Source of the DNA: Actinomycetes bacterium
GTDB lineage: Bacteria; Actinomycetota; Acidimicrobiia; Acidimicrobiales; JAMCQF01
NCBI GenBank assembly: GCA_021851885.1
Contig: JAJZBS010000009.1
Coordinates: 1 to 52,901, forward strand
Reading direction: 5' to 3'
DNA length: 52,901 nucleotides
The position numbers were made by a program, and so were the translations under genes. Under the pieces are notes generated by a model, which was given only the letters and a program-made list of their open reading frames with translations, was not told where the DNA came from and ran no database searches. Numbering within the stretch: position 1 is the stretch's first letter; each line of letters opens with the position of its first letter. This document shows, piece by piece, positions 1 to 8,728 of this stretch.

Positions 1-1864
1 GTCGGGCTTCGCCTTCGAGACGGTTTAGAGCGCGTCCTGCGCAAGCGGCGACCAGCCGGCAGGTGATCTCGCGAGCGTCCGGTGGCGCCTCGGCGGCGTC
101 GACCGCCAGGCGGCGCAGGAGGTCAGCCGCCTGTTCGTCGGCGGCTTCGATGGCATGTGCCAGGCTCGGGGAGGTCGCCAGGGCTTGAAAGGCTCGGCGG
201 TGGAGCGGCACGGCGAAGAGGATCTCCTCGAGATGGTCCGCGACATCCTGCGGCCGCTGGACCGCCAGGCGAAGAGCCTCGATCTCCAGCCCGCTCCCGG
301 CGACTGGGCCGCCGGCCTCGCCGCCAGCCAGGTGCCGGCCGTACAGGCCGGCGGGCCCTCGCGAAAGATCGAAACGCCCGGAAGCACCACCGGCTTGCAC
401 GCGAGGCTCCCCTCCGCCCCCGCCCGCGCCGGCACTCTGCGTGATGCTTGGAGGCGGTGGCCCGGACCCCGTTCGGCCGGCACCGGCGGGGGGCGCCTCA
501 CCGCCAACGGCGCCGGCACGTTGGCGCCGGGCACGCGCACCGGCGCGCCCGATGGCGACGAGCTCCGCCCGCAGGCGCAACGGGTCGATCCGGCAGCGGT
601 CCGCCACTTCCATGAGGTACTGGTCGCGCACCAGCTCGTTGGGGTGCTCGGCGACGAGTGCGAGCGCGGCCTGTGCCGTGCGCACGCGGCCTTCGGTGCT
701 CGTGAGCTCCCGCGCCGCCTCGGCACGCTCCAACAGGCGGCTGACGCGGAACTCGAGGAGCGGCTTCGCTCCGGCCACGCTCGCCTCCAGGGCCTCGGGT
801 TGGCTCGCGGCCACCTCCGCCGGATCAGATCCCGGCGGGAACGCGGCCACACGGATCTCGAGCGCATAGGCGCGCTCCCACGCGTAGTACTGCTCGACGG
901 CGCGCTGGCCCGCGGGGTCGGCGTCGTAGGCGAGGACGAGACGGCGGGCATAGCGGGCCAGGAGGCGGACGTGGTCGTCGGTCAGCGTCGTCCCGCACGT
1001 CGCCACCGCGCGGTCGAGACCGACCTGGTAGAAGGCGATGGCGTCCGTGTAACCCTCGCAGACGATGATCTCGTCGTTGCGGGCGGCCGACGCCTTGGCC
1101 CAGTTGAGACCGTAGAGGACCCTGCGCTTCGAGTAGATCGGCGTCTCGGTCGAGTTCTTGTACTTCGGCCCGTCACCGGAGGCGCCCGCACCTTGTGCAC
1201 CGGGAAGGATGCGCCCCCCGAACGCGACGGGTTGGCCGGACGGATCGAAGATCGGGAACAGCACACGCGCACGGAAGGCGTCCTGGAGCCGCCCGGCTTT
1301 GTTGACGAAGGTGAGCCCCGCACGGCTCATGACCTCCCGGGGGGCCTTGATCGCCCGCGCCAGGGCGTCCCAATCCCCCGGCGCCCACCCGAGGTGGAAC
1401 CGGCGGACCGTGTCGCCGTCGATGCTTCGCGACCGCAGGTAGGCACGCGCCGGCGCCGCATCGGCGCCATGGAGGAGCCGCTCGTGGTACCAGGCCACCG
1501 CCGCCGTCATCGCCTCGGCGATCTGTGCACGTCCACCCTGGCGCTGGCTGCGGTCCGCAGGGCCGCCGTCGACGTGGGTGATTGCAAGGCCGGCACGGGC
1601 CGCCAGCGCCTCGACGGCCTCGACGAAGTCCATGTGCTCGACGTCGCGCAGGAACCCGATGGCATCCCCCGACGCCTGGCAGCCGAAGCAGTAGTACAGG
1701 CCCTCTTCTGCGTTGACGCTGAACGACGGGGTGTTCTCCGCGTGGAACGGGCAGAGGCCCACCCACCGGCGTCCTTGCTTCTTGAGCGACGTGCGCTCGC
1801 CGATCAAAGCGACGATATCGGTCGCCTCTCGGACGCGTGCAACGTCCTCGGCCGCGATGACCAC
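1..1864 (-). CDS. dnaG: DNA primase DnaG (3' end outside window)
   Basis: DnaG makes RNA primers for chromosome replication and binds the DnaB helicase through its C-terminal domain. The reading frame stays open to base 1, so the last residues are missing. Near the N terminus lies the CHC2 zinc finger (CPFH, then CFGC about 20 residues on). The Toprim core follows, with the acidic motif VCEGYTD and the metal-binding AYDADPAG. A less conserved, Gly/Ala-rich linker leads into a helical C-terminal region of the helicase-binding type. I chose GTG at 1864 because it precedes the conserved zinc finger at the usual distance and has a TACGGT hexamer 7 bases upstream. It is the last gene of a minus-strand housekeeping run and probably has its own promoter. 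Identity is secure. Confidence 0.95.
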   Translation of the reverse strand, partial: MVIAAEDVARVREATDIVALIGERTSLKKQGRRWVGLCPFHAENTPSFSVNAEEGLYYCFGCQASGDAIGFLRDVEHMDFVEAVEALAARAGLAITHVDGGPADRSQRQGGRAQIAEAMTAAVAWYHERLLHGADAAPARAYLRSRSIDGDTVRRFHLGWAPGDWDALARAIKAPREVMSRAGLTFVNKAGRLQDAFRARVLFPIFDPSGQPVAFGGRILPGAQGAGASGDGPKYKNSTETPIYSKRRVLYGLNWAKASAARNDEIIVCEGYTDAIAFYQVGLDRAVATCGTTLTDDHVRLLARYARRLVLAYDADPAGQRAVEQYYAWERAYALEIRVAAFPPGSDPAEVAASQPEALEASVAGAKPLLEFRVSRLLERAEAARELTSTEGRVRTAQAALALVAEHPNELVRDQYLMEVADRCRIDPLRLRAELVAIGRAGARARRQRAGAVGGEAPPAGAGRTGSGPPPPSITQSAGAGGGGGEPRVQAGGASGRFDLSRGPAGLYGRHLAGGEAGGPVAGSGLEIEALRLAVQRPQDVADHLEEILFAVPLHRRAFQALATSPSLAHAIEAADEQAADLLRRLAVDAAEAPPDAREITCRLVAACAGRALNRLEGEAR

Positions 1865-1871
1865 GACTCCG

Positions 1872-1877
1872 ACCGTA
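1872..1877 (-). promoter_or_regulatory. Candidate leaderless -10 element of dnaG
   Basis: TACGGT is followed by 7 bases and the GTG start codon of dnaG. No Shine-Dalgarno sequence is visible, so transcription probably starts at or next to the start codon. Confidence 0.55.
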
Positions 1878-1929
1878 CCAATCGGCTACGACGTCGACTG
1901 CGGCGACGCGCAGTGGCGGCGGTCCGGGA

Positions 1930-4638
1930 TTACGCCGGCGTCCCGACGATGGGCGCCATGACGGCGTGCGCCGCTGCGAGACGGGCGATCGGGACCCGGA
2001 ACGGCGAGCAGCTGACGTAGTCGAGCCCCGCCTGGGCGAACACGGCGATCGAGTCGGGATCCCCCCCGTGCTCGCCGCAGACGCCGATCTTCAACGACGG
2101 GCGCGTTCCGCGTCCGCGTTCGACGGCCAGGCGGATCAGCTCCCCGACGCCGTCGTTGTCGACGACCTCGAAGGGGTTCTTGGCCAGGAGCCCCTTCGAC
2201 AGGTAGGCGTCCATCATCCGGCCCTCGACGTCGTCACGGCTGAAGCCGAAGGTCATCTGCGTCAGGTCGTTCGTCCCGAACGAGAAGAAGTCCGCAACTT
2301 CAGCGATCTCAGCGGCGCGCAAGGCGGCCCGCGGTGTCTCGATCATGGTGCCGATGGCGACGTCGATCGCCGCGGCGTTTGCCGTCCCATTCGCCCGCCG
2401 CGACGCCGACCCCCGGGCGCGGCGGGCTGGGGGGGGAGTGCTCCCGGGTCCCTGGACCGAGGCGATCGCCTCTTCGACCCAGCTACGCGCCAGTGCGAGC
2501 TCGGCCCGGGCGACCGTGAGGGGGATCATCACCTCGACGATCGGGTGCCCGCCCTTGGCCACGCGGGCCGTCGCTGCCTCCATGAGCGCGCGCACCTGCA
2601 TCGTGTACAAGCCCGGCTTCAGCACCCCGAGTCGCACCCCGCGCGTCCCCAACATGGGGTTCGCCTCCTTCCAGGCGAGCGCCGCTTCGTAGAGGCTCCG
2701 CTCCTCGGACGTGAGTCCCACGGTGGCGTCCTTGATCGACAGATGTTCGGTGTCGGGAAGGAACTCGTGCAGCGGCGGGTCGAGGAGGCGCACCGTGACC
2801 GGCAGGCCGTCCATGGCCTCCAGGATCGCGATGAAGTCGGCGCGCTGCGCGACGCGCAGCTCCTCGAGGGCGGCTTCTTCGTCGACCGCTCCCTTCGCCA
2901 GGATCATCCTCCGCACGATCGGGAGCCGGTCCTCGGCGAGGAACATGTGCTCGGTGCGGCACAGGCCGATCCCCTCGGCTCCGAGACGGCGCGCATGGGC
3001 GGCGTCGGCTCCGGTGTCGGCATTCGCCCGTACTGCGAGACGGCCCTTGCGGATCGTGTCGGCCCAGCCCAGGATCGTCGTGAGCTCTCGCGGCGGCTTG
3101 GCTGCGGCCACCTCCATCTCCCCGACCACGACGTTGCCGGTCGTCCCGTCCAGGGAGATCCACTCCCCCTCGCTCACCGTGACATCGCCGGAGCTGAAGG
3201 ACGACGGGCCGACACGCACGCCTTCGGCACCGACGACCGCCGGCTTGCCCCAACCACGGGCGACCACCGCCGCGTGGCTGACGAGCCCCCCGCGGGCGGT
3301 GAGGATCCCCTGGGAGGCCAGCATGCCGTGGACGTCGTCCGGGGAGGTCTCGGTGCGCACGAGGATGACCTTCTCACCTCGATGCGCGGCTGCGGTTGCG
3401 TCGTCGGCGCTGAAGTAGACGCGGCCGACCGCAGCACCGGGTGACGCGCCGAGGCCCTTGGCGATGACGGAGGTCATCTTGGCCGTGAACTGCGGGTGCA
3501 GGACCTGGTCGACGTGCTCCGGGCTGACCCGGCTGACCGCCTCGGATCGGCTGAGCTTGATCGCGGGGTCCTTGACCATCTCGACAGCCATACGCAACGC
3601 GGCGGCACCCGTCCGCTTGCCGACCCTGGTCTGGAGCATCCAGAGCTTGCCGTGGTCGATGGTGAACTCGGTGTCGCACATGTCGCGATAGTGGGACTCG
3701 AGACGGTCGAAGATCGCAAGCAGCTGTCTGTGGACGCTGGGGAACGTCTTGGCCAGCGCCGACAGGGGTTGGGTCAGGCGGATGCCCGCCACGACGTCTT
3801 CGCCCTGGGCATTGACGAGGAAGTCCCCGTAGGCCCCCTTGGCCCCGGTCGCCGGGTCGCGGGTGAACCCGACACCGGTCCCCGACTTGCTGTCACGGTT
3901 GCCGAAGACCATCGCCTGGACGTTCACCGCGGTCCCGAGATCGTGCGGGATGGACTCGCGCGTGCGGTAGGCGACGGCGCGGGCGCCGTTCCAGGACTGG
4001 AAGACGGCGTCGACGGCCCCGCGCAGCTGGCGGGCGGGGTCCTGGGGGAAGGGCTTGCCCGTCTCTTTGAGCACGATCTCCTTGTAGGCCGAGACGAGGT
4101 AGTACAGCAGCTCGACGGGCACGTCGGCGTCGGCGTTTGCGCTCGCGAGGTCGCGTGCGGCGTCGAAGCGGCTGTCGAAGATCTCCCCCGGGATGCCGAG
4201 GACGATCCGGCCGTACATCTGGATGAAGCGCCGGTACGAGTCGTAGGCGAAACGCTCGTCACCCGTCTGCTTGGCCAGGCCTTCGACCGAGCGGTCGTTC
4301 AAGCCGAGGTTGAGGACCGTGTCCATCATCCCCGGCATCGAGAACTTCGCCCCGGACCGCACGCTCACGAGCAGCGGGTCGTCCGTGTCACCCAGGACCT
4401 TGCCCATGGCGCTCTCGAGCCGGCGGCGGGCGTCGGCAACCTGACCGGCCAGCTCCCGGGGCCACCGGCCGTCCATCGCGGCCCGGCATGCGTCCGTCGA
4501 GATGGTGAAGCCGGGCGGGACCGGCAGGCCGAGAACCGAGGTCATCTCGGCGAGGTTGGCCCCCTTGCCCCCGAGGAGGTCCTTCATCTCCATCGGCGGC
4601 ACGGGGTGCCTATGGTCGAAATCGAAGACGTACAGCAT
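1930..4638 (-). CDS. ppdK: Pyruvate, phosphate dikinase
   Basis: This 902-residue enzyme interconverts pyruvate, ATP and phosphate with PEP, AMP and pyrophosphate, at the glycolysis/gluconeogenesis node. The N-terminal nucleotide-binding domain starts with GGKGANLAEM. The phospho-carrier histidine lies in GGLVSHAAVVARGWGKPA. The C-terminal PEP/pyruvate barrel keeps GTMIETPRAA, FGTNDLTQ and the catalytic cysteine in GVCGEHGG. I placed the start at ATG 4638 rather than 88 codons upstream because AAGGAG lies 5 bases before it and the family begins here. Around residues 727-751 there is an unusual Pro/Arg/Gly/Ser-rich insertion just before GTMIETP. It lies 65 bases downstream of the glycyl-tRNA synthetase gene. 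A TAGGCT hexamer upstream could start a leadered transcript. Confidence 0.96.
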   Translation of the reverse strand: MLYVFDFDHRHPVPPMEMKDLLGGKGANLAEMTSVLGLPVPPGFTISTDACRAAMDGRWPRELAGQVADARRRLESAMGKVLGDTDDPLLVSVRSGAKFSMPGMMDTVLNLGLNDRSVEGLAKQTGDERFAYDSYRRFIQMYGRIVLGIPGEIFDSRFDAARDLASANADADVPVELLYYLVSAYKEIVLKETGKPFPQDPARQLRGAVDAVFQSWNGARAVAYRTRESIPHDLGTAVNVQAMVFGNRDSKSGTGVGFTRDPATGAKGAYGDFLVNAQGEDVVAGIRLTQPLSALAKTFPSVHRQLLAIFDRLESHYRDMCDTEFTIDHGKLWMLQTRVGKRTGAAALRMAVEMVKDPAIKLSRSEAVSRVSPEHVDQVLHPQFTAKMTSVIAKGLGASPGAAVGRVYFSADDATAAAHRGEKVILVRTETSPDDVHGMLASQGILTARGGLVSHAAVVARGWGKPAVVGAEGVRVGPSSFSSGDVTVSEGEWISLDGTTGNVVVGEMEVAAAKPPRELTTILGWADTIRKGRLAVRANADTGADAAHARRLGAEGIGLCRTEHMFLAEDRLPIVRRMILAKGAVDEEAALEELRVAQRADFIAILEAMDGLPVTVRLLDPPLHEFLPDTEHLSIKDATVGLTSEERSLYEAALAWKEANPMLGTRGVRLGVLKPGLYTMQVRALMEAATARVAKGGHPIVEVMIPLTVARAELALARSWVEEAIASVQGPGSTPPPARRARGSASRRANGTANAAAIDVAIGTMIETPRAALRAAEIAEVADFFSFGTNDLTQMTFGFSRDDVEGRMMDAYLSKGLLAKNPFEVVDNDGVGELIRLAVERGRGTRPSLKIGVCGEHGGDPDSIAVFAQAGLDYVSCSPFRVPIARLAAAHAVMAPIVGTPA

Positions 4639-4703
4639 CGCCACTCCTTGGCGTTTGGGGCGTCCCGAGCCTACAGAGCCGTCGGGACCGGTTGGATCAC
4701 GCG

Positions 4704-6047
4704 TCAGAACCCGAGTCGCGAACGGATCTCGTCGGCAAGGCCGTCGATGGGGACACGGACCTGGGCGGTCGTGTCCCGGTCCCGCACCGTGACAGCGCGG
4801 TCGTCGAGGGTGTCGAAGTCGACCGTGACGCACAACGGCGTCCCGATCTCGTCCTGGCGCCGGTAGCGCCGGCCGATGGACTGGGTCACGTCGAGATCGC
4901 ACTGGTACGAGGGCTGGAGGGCCGAAAGCACCTCACCGGAGACCTCTTTCAGCTCGTCGCGCCGCGACAGCGGGAGGACCGCGACGTGCACCGGAGCGAT
5001 CCGGGGGTGCAGACGGAGGACGACGCGGGCCTCCCCGTCGACGACGTCCTCGGTGTAGGCCGCGATCAGGAAGGCCATCATCGACCGCGTCGCCCCCGCA
5101 GCCGGCTCGATGACGTAGGGCACGTAGCGCTCGCCTGTCGCCTGGTCGAAGTACTCAAGCCTCTCACCCGTCGCGGCGGCATGGGCCGACAGGTCGAAAT
5201 CCGTGCGGTTGGCGATGCCCTCGAGCTCCCCCCAGCCCCAGGGGAATGCGAACTCGATGTCGGTCGTCGCCACCGAGTAGTGGCTCAGCTCTTCGGCGTC
5301 GTGAGGCCGCAGCCGGAGCATCGCCTCGGGGATGCCCAGGTCCACGTACCACCGGTGGCGCTCGGCCACCCAGCGGTCGAACCACGTCGCCGCGTCCGGC
5401 GGGGGGACGAAGTACTCCATCTCCATCTGCTCGAACTCGCGGGTGCGGAAGACGAAGTTCCCGGGCGTGATCTCGTTGCGGAAGGACTTGCCAACCTGGG
5501 CGATGCCGAACGGGGGCCTCTTGCGCGTCGTCTGGACGACGTTGAGGAAGTTGACGAACATCCCCTGGGCCGTCTCGGGGCGCAGGTAGGCGACGGCCCC
5601 CTCGTCTTCGACGGGACCCGCGTGGGTCTTGAACATGAGATTGAAGTCCCGGGCGTCGGTGAGATCACCTGAACCGCACTTCGGGCAGGTGCCCTCTATC
5701 TGGTCGGCACGCCAGCGCTCGCCGCAGTTGCGGCAGTCGACGAGGGGATCTGTGAAACCGGCGAGATGGCCGGAGGTCTCCCAGATGCGCGGGCTCGACA
5801 GGATCGCGGCGTCGAGCCCGACGATGTTGTCGTGCATCTGGACCATCGAGCGCCACCAGGCGTTCTTGACGTTCCGCAGCATCAGGACCCCGAGAGGACC
5901 GTAGTCATAGGTGGAGCGGAAGCCCCCGTAGATCTCCGCCGAAGGAAAGACGAAGCCGCGCCTCTTGCACAGGCTGACGATCCTCTCCATGAGCTCCGAG
6001 GAGCCCGCGGCGTCGTCGTTGTCGTGCGCAGTGACCCTGGGCGGCAT
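4704..6047 (-). CDS. glyS: Glycyl-tRNA synthetase (dimeric class II type)
   Basis: It charges tRNA-Gly in the cytoplasm. The 447-residue single-chain form is the alpha2 type found in actinobacteria, not the alpha2beta2 bacterial type. Class II features include the early YDYGPLG segment, RPETAQGMF and FRNEITPGNF. A Cys4 zinc site (CRNC and CPKC about 20 residues apart) sits in the catalytic insertion. The C-terminal part is an anticodon-binding domain (RIAPVHVAVLPL). ATG 6047 has TATCCT 7 bases upstream and no Shine-Dalgarno sequence, matching the leaderless pattern seen through this window. It lies between recO and ppdK, a neighbourhood common in actinobacteria. Confidence 0.96.
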   Translation of the reverse strand: MPPRVTAHDNDDAAGSSELMERIVSLCKRRGFVFPSAEIYGGFRSTYDYGPLGVLMLRNVKNAWWRSMVQMHDNIVGLDAAILSSPRIWETSGHLAGFTDPLVDCRNCGERWRADQIEGTCPKCGSGDLTDARDFNLMFKTHAGPVEDEGAVAYLRPETAQGMFVNFLNVVQTTRKRPPFGIAQVGKSFRNEITPGNFVFRTREFEQMEMEYFVPPPDAATWFDRWVAERHRWYVDLGIPEAMLRLRPHDAEELSHYSVATTDIEFAFPWGWGELEGIANRTDFDLSAHAAATGERLEYFDQATGERYVPYVIEPAAGATRSMMAFLIAAYTEDVVDGEARVVLRLHPRIAPVHVAVLPLSRRDELKEVSGEVLSALQPSYQCDLDVTQSIGRRYRRQDEIGTPLCVTVDFDTLDDRAVTVRDRDTTAQVRVPIDGLADEIRSRLGF

Positions 6048-6054
6048 CCCGGCG

Positions 6055-6060
6055 AGGATA
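6055..6060 (-). promoter_or_regulatory. Candidate leaderless -10 element of glyS
   Basis: TATCCT lies 7 bases before ATG 6047, with no Shine-Dalgarno sequence between. Confidence 0.55.
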
Positions 6061-6119
6061 CCGGTCGCAGCGCCTGGTGCCCATCCCGGGCGTGCCGGCG
6101 CGCGCTGCGACCGGGGACC

Positions 6120-6872
6120 TCACAGGCCCCCGGTGCGTCGCGGCTGGCCGACGCGCAGGCTCTGCAGGCGCCGATCCAGGTGGTACTCGATCGCGCCGGC
6201 GGCAAGCATCGCCACCTCGCCGGTCGCAGGATCCGGCTCCTCGGAGAGCACGGCGGCCAGGTCCCCCCCGAGGATTCGCCGCAGCAGCCGCCAGGCGGCC
6301 GGGCTGACCGCGACGCCCCGGCGGCAGGAGCGGCACAGCATTCCTCCTTCGGCGAGGTCGAATGCCACGAGCCCGTCGGGGGCGAGCTCGGCGGCCGGCC
6401 TCGCGCAGGCGGCGCACGCCTCGACGACAGGAGCCGAGCCGTCGAGAACGAGGAGCTTGAGGAAGAACGACGGCCCTACCAGAGGCGAGCGCGACGTCTC
6501 CAGCGCCGAAAGGGCGCCGAGGAGCATCCGGAAAAGCTGCGGCGCCGCATCGCGCTCCTGGGCTATCTGGTCGACGGCCTCGAGCATCGCAAGGGCCGGC
6601 CCGATCAGGTCGAGGTCTTCGCGCACGTGGCGGAAGGCGTGGACGACCTCGACCTGGGTCACGACGTCGAGGTCCCCGCGCCCCCTCCAGCACTGGACCG
6701 CCACGTGGCTCAGCGGCTCGAGACGCCCGCCGAAGCGGCTCGTGGTCTTGCGCACGCCCTTCGCCACGGCGCGCACCTTGCCGTTCTCGGCGCACAGGAG
6801 GGTGACGATACGGTCCGCCTCGCCGAGGCGCATCGACCGCAGCACCACACCGCTTTCTTTGTAGAGGCTCAC
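6120..6872 (-). CDS. recO: DNA repair protein RecO
   Basis: RecO mediates RecF-pathway recombination by helping RecA displace SSB. The 250-residue protein starts with the OB-fold segment SLYKESGVVLRSMRLGEADR. It carries RecO's zinc site, two pairs of cysteines (CAAC and, about 30 residues on, CRSC), followed by a helical C terminus. GTG 6872 is chosen because family homology begins there. It overlaps the stop of a tiny membrane protein by a GTGA junction, which suggests translational coupling. The longer reading frame upstream is a shadow of uppS. Confidence 0.93.
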   Translation of the reverse strand: MSLYKESGVVLRSMRLGEADRIVTLLCAENGKVRAVAKGVRKTTSRFGGRLEPLSHVAVQCWRGRGDLDVVTQVEVVHAFRHVREDLDLIGPALAMLEAVDQIAQERDAAPQLFRMLLGALSALETSRSPLVGPSFFLKLLVLDGSAPVVEACAACARPAAELAPDGLVAFDLAEGGMLCRSCRRGVAVSPAAWRLLRRILGGDLAAVLSEEPDPATGEVAMLAAGAIEYHLDRRLQSLRVGQPRRTGGL

Positions 6873-7015
6873 CGGACCAAGCCGCCGACGACGATCATGA
6901 CGACGATGGCCCCCGCGGTCACGAGAATCTCGACAGCCCAGGTCGCCCCCATGACGGCGAGCGCGCCGAGAGCCAAGGCCAGCGCGCAGCCGGCGACGAT
7001 CGCCAGGCGGATCAC
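6869..7015 (-). CDS. 48-residue hydrophobic membrane protein
   Basis: I do not recognise a family. The 48-codon frame starts at a GTG that overlaps the uppS stop (GTGA) and ends in a TGA that overlaps the recO GTG (GTGA). Almost all of it is hydrophobic: an N-terminal segment rich in Ala/Leu/Val and a second rich in Ile/Val ending in GGLVR, consistent with two short transmembrane helices. The double stop/start overlap argues that it is translated as part of a uppS-X-recO operon and is not spacer. It could be a small partner of the membrane-associated undecaprenyl pathway, but that is only inferred from position. Confidence 0.55.
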   Translation of the reverse strand: MIRLAIVAGCALALALGALAVMGATWAVEILVTAGAIVVMIVVGGLVR

Positions 7016-7761
7016 GCCTTGTCGACCCCCCCGTAGCGGCGCTCCCGTCGCTGGAACTCGCGCACGGCCTCGAACAGGTCCTCGCGCCGGAAGTCCGGCC
7101 AGAGGACATCGGTGAACACAAGCTCGCTGTAGGCGATCTCCCACAGCAAGAAGTTCGAGATCCGGTACTCACCCGAGGTCCGGATGACGAGGTCGGGAGA
7201 CGGCATGTCCGGCCAGTACAGCCTCTTTGCGATCGCGCGCTCGTCGACGTGATCGGCGGGCACCCCGTCGGCGACGAGAGCGCGAACCGCGTCGACGATC
7301 TCGGCCCGGCCGCCGTAGTTGAAGGCCATCGTCAGCGTCATGCGCCGGTTCCGCGCCGTGAGGTCCGCCGACTCGACCATGCGCCGCAGCACCCGTTTCG
7401 GCACACGCCAGTCACGCCGCCCCGCGAAACGGATCCTCACACCTTTCGCGTTGAGCTCGTCCCGACGGCGCATCAGGAGGCTCTCGTTGAAACGCATCAG
7501 GTAGCGGACCTCGTCTGCCGGGCGCTTCCAGTTCTCCGTCGAGAAGGCGTAGACGGTCAGCCAACGCACCCCGATGTCGAGGGCACCTTCGACGGCGTCG
7601 AACAGCGCCGTCTCTCCTGCCGCGTGGCCCTCCGTGCGTGCAAGACCACGCCTCTGAGCCCACCGCCCGTTGCCATCCATGACGCAGCCGACGTGGGCGG
7701 GAACACGCCGGGGGTCGATACCGCGACCCGGGTCGGCGGAGGGGGGGGCAGCGGGCGCCAC
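7012..7761 (-). CDS. uppS: Isoprenyl transferase (undecaprenyl diphosphate synthase family)
   Basis: It condenses isopentenyl diphosphate units in cis to make the polyprenyl diphosphate carrier for cell-wall synthesis. The 249-residue protein has the family markers MDGNGRWA (catalytic Asp, phosphate-binding region), YAFSTENWKRP, AFNYGGRAEI and the C-terminal DLVIRTSGEYRISNFLLWE. The exact product length (short-chain or decaprenyl, as with Mycobacterium paralogues) cannot be told from sequence. GTG 7761 has TACGTT 7 bases upstream. The stop overlaps a downstream tiny membrane protein. Confidence 0.95.
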   Translation of the reverse strand: MAPAAPPSADPGRGIDPRRVPAHVGCVMDGNGRWAQRRGLARTEGHAAGETALFDAVEGALDIGVRWLTVYAFSTENWKRPADEVRYLMRFNESLLMRRRDELNAKGVRIRFAGRRDWRVPKRVLRRMVESADLTARNRRMTLTMAFNYGGRAEIVDAVRALVADGVPADHVDERAIAKRLYWPDMPSPDLVIRTSGEYRISNFLLWEIAYSELVFTDVLWPDFRREDLFEAVREFQRRERRYGGVDKA

Positions 7762-7768
7762 GGCTGCG

Positions 7769-7774
7769 AACGTA
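7769..7774 (-). promoter_or_regulatory. Candidate leaderless -10 element of uppS
   Basis: TACGTT is followed by 7 bases and GTG 7761, so uppS and its downstream coupled genes may have their own promoter although era ends only about 60 bases upstream. Confidence 0.5.
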
Positions 7775-7834
7775 GCGCACGCCCGGGTCCGCCCGGTCCC
7801 CGCTCGGCCCAGATGCCCGCCGGTCGGCGCCGCG

Positions 7835-8728
7835 TCAGTACCCCAGTCTCTCTATCTCGACGGGCCTGTTCTGCCAGTCCGGCTCGACCTTGACGAACAG
7901 GTCCAGATATGCCCCGGGGGGCAGTTGGGCGCGCACCGCCGTGCCCACCGTCTTGAGGACCTGGCCGCCGCGCCCGATGACGATCGGCTTCTGCGACGGG
8001 CGCTCGACGAGGATCTCGCAGCGGATGTAGGGCCACTCCCACGCCGAGACCCGGCACGCGATCGCGTGGGGAAGCTCGTCGGCGACGACCACCAGGAGCT
8101 GTTCCCGGACGAGCTCCGCGACATGGAAGGCCTCGGGGACGTCGGTCACCATGCCCGGGGGGAAGTAGCGGGGCCCTTCGGGGAGGCTTGCCGACAGGGC
8201 CTTGACGAGCTCGTCGACGCCGGCCCCCGTACGGGCAGACACCGGGAAGCACTCGATCCCTTCGCCGTCTGCCCCACCCTCACCGAGGGCCGATACGGCG
8301 GCCAGCTGCGCGACGACGCGCCGGCGTGCAATACCGTCGATCTTGTTGACGACCACGACGGTCCGTGCGGCCGCCTCGCGGGCACGACGCAGCGCGCGGC
8401 GGTCCCCCGGTCCGATCGGCGCCCGTGCATCGACGACGGCCACGGCGACGTCTGCGTCGTCGACCGCCGATGCAGACGCCTCGTTCATCCTGTTGCCAAG
8501 CGCCGAGCGGGGGCGGTGGATGCCAGGGGTGTCCACGAAGACGATCTGGCGCTCGTCGCCGTCGAGGACGCCGAGCACCCGCCGCCGTGTCGTGTGGGGA
8601 CGGGGCGAGGTGATCGACACCTTCACCCCGAGGACACTGTTGAGGAGCGTCGATTTTCCCACGTTGGGCCGTCCGACCAGGACGACGAACCCCGACCGGA
8701 ACGCCGGCTCCTGCCCAGCGCCGCTCAG
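7835..8728 (-). CDS. era: GTPase Era
   Basis: Era is a GTPase that binds 16S rRNA and assists 30S maturation. The G1 motif is GRPNVGKST, G3 is DTPGIH and G4 is NKID. The C-terminal KH domain is recognisable from the helix ending VELVREQLL-like and GRGGQVLKTVG. The start is unusual: between the upstream stop and the G1 motif there is no in-frame ATG, GTG or TTG. The only nearby candidate is CTG 8728, which overlaps the upstream TGA as CTGA and gives 297 residues, normal for Era. The alternative is a start far inside the upstream gene (up to 8941) with about 71 extra Arg-rich residues, which looks unlikely. Identity is certain, the start is not. Confidence 0.93.
   Translation of the reverse strand: MSGAGQEPAFRSGFVVLVGRPNVGKSTLLNSVLGVKVSITSPRPHTTRRRVLGVLDGDERQIVFVDTPGIHRPRSALGNRMNEASASAVDDADVAVAVVDARAPIGPGDRRALRRAREAAARTVVVVNKIDGIARRRVVAQLAAVSALGEGGADGEGIECFPVSARTGAGVDELVKALSASLPEGPRYFPPGMVTDVPEAFHVAELVREQLLVVVADELPHAIACRVSAWEWPYIRCEILVERPSQKPIVIGRGGQVLKTVGTAVRAQLPPGAYLDLFVKVEPDWQNRPVEIERLGY

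Noticed and set aside
155-2020. Long plus-strand open frame opposite dnaG
   Set aside because: Arg/Asp/Val-rich composition without motifs. It is the antisense shadow of a GC-rich gene; the minus-strand frame has all DnaG motifs.
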